This document shows positions 1 to 5,331 of a stretch of DNA of 5,331 nucleotides, piece by piece. The notes beneath the pieces were generated by a model, which searched no databases, was not told where the DNA came from, and was given only the letters and a program-made list of their open reading frames with translations. The position numbers and the translations under genes are program-made. The stretch covers positions 1 to 5,331 of the forward strand of contig JASHYB010000157.1 in assembly GCA_030043255.1 (NCBI GenBank), written 5' to 3'. This stretch comes from Thermoplasmata archaeon. GTDB lineage: Archaea; Thermoplasmatota; Thermoplasmata; Lutacidiplasmatales; UBA184. Each line of letters opens with the position of its first letter. Positions within the stretch are counted from its first letter, which is position 1.

Positions 1-1
1 G

Positions 2-787
2 ATCGAGGCGTTCGCGTCCTCGGAGAGCCTGGCGCCCGTAGTGTCCTACTTCCCCTCCGTGCTGGAGGTGGGGCCGTCCGTCGCCCTGGCGCCCTCGGAG
101 GTACCGGGGGTCGTCGGCGACTCGGTCAACGGCACCGTCTATCTCCCTGCCGGGACCTGGAACTTCGGCTTTGCGTGCTCGACGCCGGCGGCCTCGAGCG
201 TCTACGTCGACGTCACCCTGGACGACGCGACCGCGGAGCTCGTGGCCGGCCCGTCCGCGGTGCCGATCGCCTCCAGCGGATGGTACAGCGCGCCGGCGAC
301 CTGCGTCGCCGGTCAGCCGCAGAACCTGGCGCTGAACGTGAGCGGGGTCGGCGACGCGGCGGTGTCCGGCCTGCTCGCGCTGGCGCCGGCGGCCAACCCG
401 GGGACGATCGTCCCGCTCACCGCGGTCGCGTCGGGCGCCGCGTCACTCCGGTTCGGGGCCGCGAGCGCGGGCCTGGCGGTGCTGGTCTCTCCCGAGGTGA
501 TCTCCCTCCAGCAGCTCACTGGGGCGACGGTGCAGGCTTCCGCCGCGGCGGGGGGTCTGACGATCTACGTCCTGGCGGTCTCCGCCCACGGGGCGTTCAC
601 GGTGCAGCTGCCGTTGTTCGAGCCGGTCGACTCCCTGGCCGTGCTCAGCAACACGACCGTGCTCTTGCTCACCGCCGCGGGCATCGTCTGCGTCGGCAGC
701 CGCCGGATCTGGCGGAGGATGGCGGTCGGACTGGCGCGGCTGCGGTCGAGCCGTGGGGCGACGCCGGCGACGGGACGGCCCGGGTGA
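2..787 (+). CDS. C-terminal part of a surface-anchored membrane protein, paralog of the large protein at 2090 (5' end outside window)
   Basis: The frame is open from the left edge to a TGA at 785-787, giving 261 residues of a longer protein. The GTG at 41 is in frame but is very likely an internal valine, because the frame and the homology run through it. The fragment is rich in Ala, Val, Ser and Thr, as in extracytoplasmic beta-sandwich domains. It has three sequons (NGT, NVS, NTT) and two cysteines, C59 and C101. A hydrophobic helix at about residues 212-231 is followed by an Arg-rich tail (SRRIWRR), so the chain should end in the cytoplasm with the domain outside. From residue 16 to the tail it aligns almost gap-free with residues 854-1075 of the large protein. 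The missing N-terminal part may therefore also be a GT-C-like membrane domain, but that is inference. The 4-base overlap with the next gene indicates one operon. No catalytic motif is visible, and its function is unknown. Confidence 0.85.
   Translation: MEAFASSESLAPVVSYFPSVLEVGPSVALAPSEVPGVVGDSVNGTVYLPAGTWNFGFACSTPAASSVYVDVTLDDATAELVAGPSAVPIASSGWYSAPATCVAGQPQNLALNVSGVGDAAVSGLLALAPAANPGTIVPLTAVASGAASLRFGAASAGLAVLVSPEVISLQQLTGATVQASAAAGGLTIYVLAVSAHGAFTVQLPLFEPVDSLAVLSNTTVLLLTAAGIVCVGSRRIWRRMAVGLARLRSSRGATPATGRPG
47..718 (+). repeat. Paralogous C-terminal module, copy 1 (ectodomain plus membrane anchor)
   Basis: This stretch encodes the copy of the shared module in the left-edge protein. Its first 45 residues (YFPSVLEVGPS to WNFGFACS) match the other copy at 24 of 45 positions without a gap. 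The two cysteines are 42 residues apart, exactly as in copy 2. From the first Tyr to the Asn at the start of the anchor helix it spans 201 residues, against 200 in copy 2. The similarity is at protein level; the DNA has diverged too far for a recent duplication. Confidence 0.85.
784..787 (+). promoter_or_regulatory. GTGA stop/start overlap coupling the surface-protein gene to the glycosyltransferase gene
   Basis: The four bases GTGA hold the GTG start of the glycosyltransferase and the TGA stop of the upstream gene. No convincing Shine-Dalgarno sequence precedes the GTG (the nearest bases read gggacggcccgg). Reinitiation by ribosomes finishing the upstream gene is therefore the likely mode of translation. 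The start is fixed by homology: the protein begins VKVLEISARYPPGLGGVE, the usual N-terminal strand and glycine-rich loop of GT4 enzymes. Confidence 0.7.
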
Positions 788-1947
788 AGGTCCTGGAGAT
801 CTCCGCGCGCTACCCCCCCGGGCTCGGCGGGGTGGAGCGGCACGTCTCCGAACTCACTCGGGCCCTGGTCGGCCGGGGGCACGAGGTCACCGTTTGGACC
901 TCCAACCTGCAGACCCTGAGGCCCCGCGTGGGCCTGCCGTCCGGCCGCAGCTTCGAGGACGGAGTGTGGGTCGAACGCATGGGGGCGTGGATCCCCCCGG
1001 GGCTGGCCGGCGTCGGCGAGCTCGTGCTGCCCCGGCTCACCTTACGGCTGCGCGAACGGGCCGCCGATTTCGACGTCGTCCATGCCCACGGCTTTCGATT
1101 CTTCCCCGTCTTTCAAGCGATCCCCGCCGTCCGGGGTTCGCGGGTACCGTTCGTGATCAGCTCGCACGCCTCCTTGGAGACCACGGTGGGCCAGAGCCTC
1201 TACGACCGGTGGGTCGTCCCCCGGGCGCTGCGCTGCAGCCGCGGTCTGATCTGCCAGACCGAGACGGAGGCCGGCATGTTCCGCGCCGCCGGCTGGGCCG
1301 GCCCTCTGCACGTCATCCCCCCCGGGGTGGACGAGCTCTTCCGAGCCGCGGGCGCGGCCGATCCCGTCTCCTCGACCGCCAGGGCCAGACCCCCTCGCCC
1401 CTTCCTCCTCGCGATGGGACGACTCGCACCGAACAAGGGACTGGACATCCTCATCCGCGCGGCGAAGCCCCTGCTCGACGGCCCGAACGATCTCCGTCTT
1501 GTCATCGCGGGCGAGGATCATGGTGCCCTGCCGAACCTTCGGCGGCTGGTCGCCGAGCTGGGTCTTCCGTCCCGGGTCGAGTTCCTCGGCCGTGTCAGCG
1601 AGCCCCAGAAGCTCGAGCTGCTCCAGCGGGCCGAGCTGTTCGCCTTCCCCTCGGTCGGCGGCGAGGCCTGGGGCTTGACGATGTTCGAAGCCCTGGCGGT
1701 CGGCTGCCCGGTCGTGGCCTCCCGCCTGGGGGAGGCGACGGAGCTCGCGGCTCGGGAGGGCTCGGCGCTGCTGGCCGATCCGGGCAGTGTTCCGGACCTA
1801 CGACGGTGCCTGGAGACGGTCCTGGCTCACCCGGAGCTCCGCCCGTCCTGGGCTCAGGCCGGGCGAGCTCTCGCCTCCCGCTACAGTTGGGACCGAATGG
1901 CCGACGCCACGATCGAGGTGCTGGTCCGGGCGGCTCAGGGTGGATGA
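784..1947 (+). CDS. Family 4 glycosyltransferase (GT-B fold, retaining)
   Basis: This complete gene encodes 387 residues, normal for the family. The N-terminal half has the GT-B acceptor-side features: strand VKVLEIS, loop PPGLGGVERH at 11-20, and HAHG at 100-103. The linker IPPGVD lies at 178-183. The C-terminal half is the nucleotide-sugar domain, with GRLAPNKG at 212-219, where R213 and K218 match the usual donor-phosphate contacts. The EX7E motif is E294 to E302 (EAWGLTMFE), followed by ALAVGCPVVAS. The protein has no signal peptide or membrane helix, so it should act in the cytosol or at the inner membrane face, transferring a sugar from a nucleotide donor. In this family the acceptor is commonly a lipid-linked glycan, but donor, acceptor and linkage cannot be read here. 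It overlaps the upstream gene by 4 bases and lies between two paralogous membrane proteins, suggesting that all work on the same surface glycan. Homologs are often annotated as mannosyl- or glucosyltransferases, which is not supported at that precision. Confidence 0.95.
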   Translation: MKVLEISARYPPGLGGVERHVSELTRALVGRGHEVTVWTSNLQTLRPRVGLPSGRSFEDGVWVERMGAWIPPGLAGVGELVLPRLTLRLRERAADFDVVHAHGFRFFPVFQAIPAVRGSRVPFVISSHASLETTVGQSLYDRWVVPRALRCSRGLICQTETEAGMFRAAGWAGPLHVIPPGVDELFRAAGAADPVSSTARARPPRPFLLAMGRLAPNKGLDILIRAAKPLLDGPNDLRLVIAGEDHGALPNLRRLVAELGLPSRVEFLGRVSEPQKLELLQRAELFAFPSVGGEAWGLTMFEALAVGCPVVASRLGEATELAAREGSALLADPGSVPDLRRCLETVLAHPELRPSWAQAGRALASRYSWDRMADATIEVLVRAAQGG

Positions 1948-2093
1948 CCTTCGCCAGTCCTGCGGGGCCCGCCCTGCGACCGAGCGGGGAGACCGCGGCC
2001 GTCATCTGCGTCCGAGCGACCCAAGAGTCCGGCCCCGTGCGTGCACCTGAACCCATATGTCCGAGCGTTGGCGTTCCGGAGGGTCTGCGGTGA
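1944..2093 (+). CDS. Doubtful 49-residue ORF bridging the glycosyltransferase and the large membrane protein
   Basis: An ATG at 1944 overlaps the glycosyltransferase stop (ATGA, 1944-1947). The frame runs to a TGA at 2091-2093 that overlaps the GTG start of the next gene (GTGA, 2090-2093). The product would be a small soluble peptide, starting MTFASPAGPALRPSGE and ending SVGVPEGLR, rich in Pro, Gly, Ala and Val. It has two cysteines and no recognisable domain. Arguments for a gene are the double stop/start overlap and GC-rich third positions in the first half. Arguments against are that this frame is already open across most of the preceding gene as a GC-rich shadow, codon bias fades in the second half, and no properly spaced ribosome-binding site precedes the ATG. 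It may simply be intergenic sequence. Confidence 0.22.
   Translation: MTFASPAGPALRPSGETAAVICVRATQESGPVRAPEPICPSVGVPEGLR
1948..2089 (+). other. Intergenic spacer with no clear promoter or terminator
   Basis: This is the only sizeable gap between the well-supported genes. It stays GC-rich. There is no T-rich terminator tract and no good archaeal TATA box or bacterial -35/-10 pair. The only A+T-leaning spot is around catatg at 2054-2059, about 33 bases before the preferred start of the next gene, and it is too weak to call a promoter. Read-through from the upstream genes is the simplest assumption. Confidence 0.5.
2078..2083 (+). promoter_or_regulatory. Shine-Dalgarno GGAGGG that favours the GTG start at 2090
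   Basis: GGAGGG ends 6 bases before the GTG at 2090, a standard spacing and close to the GGAGG core. It decides between two in-frame starts. The alternative ATG at 2057 would add 11 residues (MSERWRSGGSA) but has no purine-rich element before it. An in-frame TGA at 2048-2050 rules out any start farther upstream. A leaderless transcript beginning at 2057 would be the main way for the ATG to be real. Confidence 0.65.
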
Positions 2094-5000
2094 CCGAGTC
2101 GAGCTCCGACGGCGCTACGGCCGACCCGGCGAACCCGCCGGGCGGGTCGAACTGGCTCGTTCGATGGTGGCGGGCACTGGGTATCGATTCGGCGGTCGCG
2201 TTCGCCCTCGGCGTGCTCGTGCTGACCTTCATCGACCTGCACGCGCTGACGAACCGGGCGCTCGACTACTCCGATCTCACGGTGCCGTACCTCCGCGGCT
2301 CGGCACTGGCCGAGCTGTCCGCGCCGAACCCGTGGTATGCGCTCGCCACCCGTGCGACGTTCGCCGTCGCGCCCAACGGCTACGGCCTGGTCCTGAACGT
2401 CGTGGACGTCTACTCCTTCGCGGTCGCGCCGGTCACGATGCTCGTCCTGCTCCGCCAGCTGGGCCTCGGTCGGCTGCCGCGCTTCGCCGGCGCGATGTTC
2501 TACCTCGTGAACCCGGTCGTGCTGGCCCAGGCGGCCCCAGGGTTCTTCTCGTGGAGCCTGTTCCTGATCCTAGCCCCGCTCATTCTCGCCGCGCTGGTCG
2601 CCTACGAGCAGACGAACCGCTTCCGGTACCTCCTGATCGGGCTCCTGATCGTCGTCCTCCTCCTCCAGCTGGACCCGCTGGACGGACTGCGCCTGATCGC
2701 CCCGTTGCTGGTCGCCGCGTTGGCCGTGCCCTGGATCACCCGGCGCGCCAAGTCGGCCGGCCGGATCGCGCTCGACTACGCGGCCGCGCTGGTGGTGTTC
2801 GGGGCCCTGCTCGCGATCGACCTGCTCCCGTCGATCGCCCGCCTCGGGTACGACTTTGCGGCCGGGTCGACCTCGTCGTCGACTTTCTACGCCTTCCACA
2901 TGGCCAACGTCACCTTCACCTACCACGCCCAGACCCTGGCCAACAGCATCTCGGCGCTCGCCCTGTACCCCGCGGGACCTCTTGCCCACCTCGGTTACGC
3001 CGACACCGCGGTCTGGACGCTCTGGTTCGTCATCCTGGTGGCCGGCCTCGCCGTCACGGCGGGGGCCTGCCTGCTCGAGGGGCGCTTTTCGCGCGAGCCG
3101 AACCGGGCGACCTACGCGGTGTACCTCGGGCTGGTCGCCGTGCTCGTGGGGTTGCAGGTCGGCATCTCCTCCGGCGCGCTGCTCGGGCTGTTCCGGCCCG
3201 CGCCGTTCCTGTTCGACTACGAGTATCCGACCATCTTCAACTACATCCAGATCGTCCTGTACAGCGTCTTCTTCGCCGTGCTCGTCGACCGGTCGGTCCG
3301 CTTCGTCCGGGCGCTCCGGCCGAGCCCCGAGACCCGGGCCCTGCGGTTCTCGCTCGGGCGGGCCAACTACATCCTGGTGGTCGGTCGCGCCCCTGCGGCC
3401 GGGGTGTCCGGGTCGCCCCGCGAACGTTCGGTCGCGGCCCGCCTGGTGGCCCCGGGGATCGCGTTCGCTATCGTCGCGGTCCTCCTGCTCGGGGCCAACT
3501 ATCCCACGTTCGCCCGGGGTCCGAACGACCCGCTCAACCCGACCACGGACAGCTCCGACTTCCTGCCCGGGTTCTACGCGCAGCTGGGCAGCTACCTGGC
3601 GGCCCAATCGGGCGTCTACCGGGTCCTGCCACTACCGCTGAACTACAGCAGCATCGTGTGGCTGGAGTCTGCCCTGCCGCTCGACAGGGTGTTTGGCATC
3701 CCCTACGCCGGGCTCAACTCCCCGGGAGTATACCCCAACTCGACGGTCCTGCTCACCGTCCTCCAGGCCCTGATCGCCAACTCCACAGGGGAGCTCGCCC
3801 AGCTCCTCGCGCAGGACAACGTCCGGTACGTCCTGATCTCGAACCCCACGTCGGCCGGCGCGCTGAAGCTGGACACGACGGGCTACAACTTCTACCTCGC
3901 GGGAGGCGGGCACAGCTTCGTAGAGCTGTTCGACGCCGCCCCGGGCTTCGAGACCGCCCTCAGCACGGCGAACTTCGTCCTGCTGCAGGACACGCTCTAC
4001 ACGGCGCCGGTCGTCCTGCCGCCGGCGGTGGTCACCTATCGCGCGGCGGCCGCCCCCGACGGAGGACCGGCCCTGGCGCCGCGGGAGCTGCTGTCCGATT
4101 CGAACCTGACCGTCGCGTCGTCCTGGACCAGCTGGACCAGCTGCGCCGGTCCGAAGTCGAGCTACATCGACTTCGGGACCCTCGAGGTGAGCCTCCGGAC
4201 CTGTGTCGGAAGCGATGCGACCGGCAGCTCGACCCACACGCCCCAGACCGAGATCTACCAGCGCGTGACGGTCTTCCCCGGCGAGCGGCTGACCGTCGAG
4301 GCGAACTTCTCCGCGGTCGCGGTGGGGGACCCGAGCCTGATCGTCATCTTCCACGACGCCAACGACAGCAGCGGCTTCTACAGCGCCCAGCAGTACTTCC
4401 CCACGATCTCCGACCTGGACGCGGCCCACTTCTTCTACAACGTGACCGCACCCTCCGCGGCGCTGTTCGCGTACATCGGGCTGCAGACGTTCAACTCTAC
4501 GGCGGCGGTGGCGAACGTCACGCTCGGCGGGCTCGACGCCTACGCCCAGTACGCCTTCTCGGACGTGACGCCCTACACCGACGTGCCGGGGGTCACCAAC
4601 GGCACCGTCCTGGTCGCCGACACCGGGCCCATCACCACGCTCTCGCCGTACTTCCCGGCGGTGGTCGAGTCGAGCCCCTCGGAAGCCCTGCAGGCTTCCG
4701 AGGTCCCGCTGGCCCTGGGGGACACCCCGACCGGCGTCGTGTTCGTCGGCGCCGGGGCCTGGAACTTCACCCTCGCGTGCGGGGCGGGCAGCTCAGCGGA
4801 GCTCTACGCCGACCTGGCACCGTACAGCGTCAACGTCACGCTGAACGACTCCTCGGGGTCGACGGCCACCACCGGCGGCGGCTGGTGGGCGGTGCCCGAG
4901 CGGTGCACGGGGGCTTCCGCGGTCCTGACCCTGACGGTTGGAGGAAGCGGGGACCTCGGCGTTGCGGGGCTGTTCGCGATCTTCGGGCCGGCGAGCGGGA

Positions 5001-5331
5001 CCGCCTCCGCCGTCGTATCGCTCGCGCCGGCGGCGACCGCCTCGTACCGGCTGAGCGTCACCTCCCCCGGCCTCGCCGCGCTCTACACCGTCGAGGTCGC
5101 CTCGCTCCGGCCCTCCGGGCCGGCTCGGACCGTCGCGAGCGCCCCGCTGGAGGGCGGGACGCTCTACGTCGTCAACGTCTCGGCGGGAGGTTCGATCCTC
5201 GTGGCCTTCCCCGACCTCGCGCCGGTGAACTCCGCCACCGTGGCGAGCAACGTCGCCTCGCTGCTCCTCGCCTCGCTCGGGCTGGCGCTGATGGTCAGCC
5301 GTCGTCTCCGCCGGACCGGCGCCGAACTGGC
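2090..5331 (+). CDS. Large polytopic GT-C/YfhO-like membrane protein with glycan-binding-like ectodomains (3' end outside window)
   Basis: One frame is open for 1080 codons to the right edge. Residues 1-32 are a polar, probably cytoplasmic, N-terminus. About 11 hydrophobic segments follow, near 33-50, 100-122, 130-148, 152-172, 180-194, 201-215, 226-247, 307-328, 342-366, 384-400 and 447-468. The first outside loop has acidic D59 and D62 (NRALDYSDLTVPY), where GT-C enzymes carry their catalytic Asp. Residues 505-650 resemble the YfhO-type outside region: YRVL at 510, FGIPYAGLNSPGVY at 535, DNVRYVLIS at 576, APVVLPPAV at 639. Residues 665-822 look like a carbohydrate-binding beta-sandwich (FPGERLTVE at 729, VANVTLGGLDAY at 807), with C685 and C705. 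Residues 854-1054 form the module shared with the left-edge protein. A last helix (~1052-1069) and SRRLRR tail follow. The likely role is transfer of sugar from a lipid-phosphate donor onto a surface glycan or protein. Family assignment is by pattern only; it could be a non-catalytic YfhO-like protein. By comparison with the paralog, the stop should lie shortly past the window. Confidence 0.85.
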   Translation, partial: MTESSSDGATADPANPPGGSNWLVRWWRALGIDSAVAFALGVLVLTFIDLHALTNRALDYSDLTVPYLRGSALAELSAPNPWYALATRATFAVAPNGYGLVLNVVDVYSFAVAPVTMLVLLRQLGLGRLPRFAGAMFYLVNPVVLAQAAPGFFSWSLFLILAPLILAALVAYEQTNRFRYLLIGLLIVVLLLQLDPLDGLRLIAPLLVAALAVPWITRRAKSAGRIALDYAAALVVFGALLAIDLLPSIARLGYDFAAGSTSSSTFYAFHMANVTFTYHAQTLANSISALALYPAGPLAHLGYADTAVWTLWFVILVAGLAVTAGACLLEGRFSREPNRATYAVYLGLVAVLVGLQVGISSGALLGLFRPAPFLFDYEYPTIFNYIQIVLYSVFFAVLVDRSVRFVRALRPSPETRALRFSLGRANYILVVGRAPAAGVSGSPRERSVAARLVAPGIAFAIVAVLLLGANYPTFARGPNDPLNPTTDSSDFLPGFYAQLGSYLAAQSGVYRVLPLPLNYSSIVWLESALPLDRVFGIPYAGLNSPGVYPNSTVLLTVLQALIANSTGELAQLLAQDNVRYVLISNPTSAGALKLDTTGYNFYLAGGGHSFVELFDAAPGFETALSTANFVLLQDTLYTAPVVLPPAVVTYRAAAAPDGGPALAPRELLSDSNLTVASSWTSWTSCAGPKSSYIDFGTLEVSLRTCVGSDATGSSTHTPQTEIYQRVTVFPGERLTVEANFSAVAVGDPSLIVIFHDANDSSGFYSAQQYFPTISDLDAAHFFYNVTAPSAALFAYIGLQTFNSTAAVANVTLGGLDAYAQYAFSDVTPYTDVPGVTNGTVLVADTGPITTLSPYFPAVVESSPSEALQASEVPLALGDTPTGVVFVGAGAWNFTLACGAGSSAELYADLAPYSVNVTLNDSSGSTATTGGGWWAVPERCTGASAVLTLTVGGSGDLGVAGLFAIFGPASGTASAVVSLAPAATASYRLSVTSPGLAALYTVEVASLRPSGPARTVASAPLEGGTLYVVNVSAGGSILVAFPDLAPVNSATVASNVASLLLASLGLALMVSRRLRRTGAEL
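4649..5314 (+). repeat. Paralogous C-terminal module, copy 2 (ectodomain plus membrane anchor)
   Basis: This is the second copy, at residues 854-1075 of the large protein. Shared landmarks with copy 1 are YFP at the start, SEVP, GD, WNF followed by AC, a GW/WW site before the second Cys, LY or IYV near the end, PV-S, SN-LLL and SRR. The anchor region is identical at about 15 of 36 positions. The conserved cysteine pair (C897 and C939) suggests a disulfide outside the cell. Confidence 0.85.

Noticed and set aside
175..783. Upstream extension of the glycosyltransferase frame to an ATG at 175
   Set aside because: The extension reads as Arg/Gly-rich shadow of the left-edge protein. GT4 homology begins exactly at the GTG at 784.
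2054..2059. catatg as a TATA-like element
   Set aside because: It is only a short A+T island without a BRE-like purine stretch or a long TATA core, and it lies at an uncertain distance from any start.
753..2093. Long plus-strand frame of 446 codons overlapping the glycosyltransferase
   Set aside because: Its predicted product is an Arg/Pro/Gly-rich string without domain features, while the overlapping frame has all GT4 motifs. It is a GC-rich shadow frame. Only its last 49 codons after the GT4 stop were kept as a doubtful ORF.
1595..2242. Minus-strand frame of 215 codons spanning the spacer
   Set aside because: It is very rich in Pro, Arg and Gly with no domain, and it conflicts with two good plus-strand genes.
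2570..3607. Minus-strand frame of 345 codons
   Set aside because: The product is dominated by Arg, Glu, Gly, Asp and Gln in low-complexity order, the typical antisense image of a hydrophobic membrane protein in GC-rich DNA. The plus strand carries the coherent protein.
4124..4141. Tandem repeat of the nine bases TGGACCAGC (two copies)
   Set aside because: It is in frame and encodes a Trp-Thr-Ser pair repeat. It is too short to suggest more than a local slip or codon coincidence.
3632..4429. Minus-strand frame of 265 codons
   Set aside because: It is antisense to the ectodomain of the large protein, with Arg/Gly/Val/Glu-rich shadow composition and no motif. The plus frame continues without break.

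Overview
The window is GC-rich (about 70% by eye) and carries one densely packed plus-strand gene cluster for making or decorating cell-surface glycans. Three substantial genes are supported. Two are incomplete because they run off the window edges. No RNA gene, insertion sequence, CRISPR array, terminator or clear promoter was found.

Organism: the best reading is an archaeon, possibly a high-GC member of the Thermoplasmatota. The reasons are the many N-X-S/T sequons confined to predicted outside-facing segments, the surface proteins ending in one C-terminal membrane helix plus an Arg-rich tail, and the stop/start-overlapped layout. This is inference. No taxonomic marker gene is present, and a high-GC bacterium is not excluded.

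Layout: positions 2-787 are the 3' end of a gene whose product ends in an extracytoplasmic beta-rich domain, a membrane helix and a basic tail. Its stop codon overlaps the GTG start of a complete family 4 (GT-B fold) glycosyltransferase at 784-1947. A spacer of about 142 bases follows. It contains a doubtful 49-codon ORF that overlaps both neighbouring genes by 4 bases. From 2090 to the right edge runs one uninterrupted frame of at least 1080 codons. It encodes a large polytopic membrane protein with about 11 helices resembling GT-C glycosyltransferases and YfhO-type proteins. A YfhO-like outside region, a carbohydrate-binding-module-like beta domain and a final module with a membrane anchor follow.

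The final ~220 residues of the large protein align almost without gaps to the protein fragment at the left edge. The two proteins are therefore paralogs, at least over this module, flanking the cytosolic glycosyltransferase. The simplest working model is that the GT4 enzyme builds a lipid-linked glycan on the cytoplasmic face, while the two membrane proteins transfer or bind sugars on the outside. Substrate and acceptor cannot be read from the sequence.
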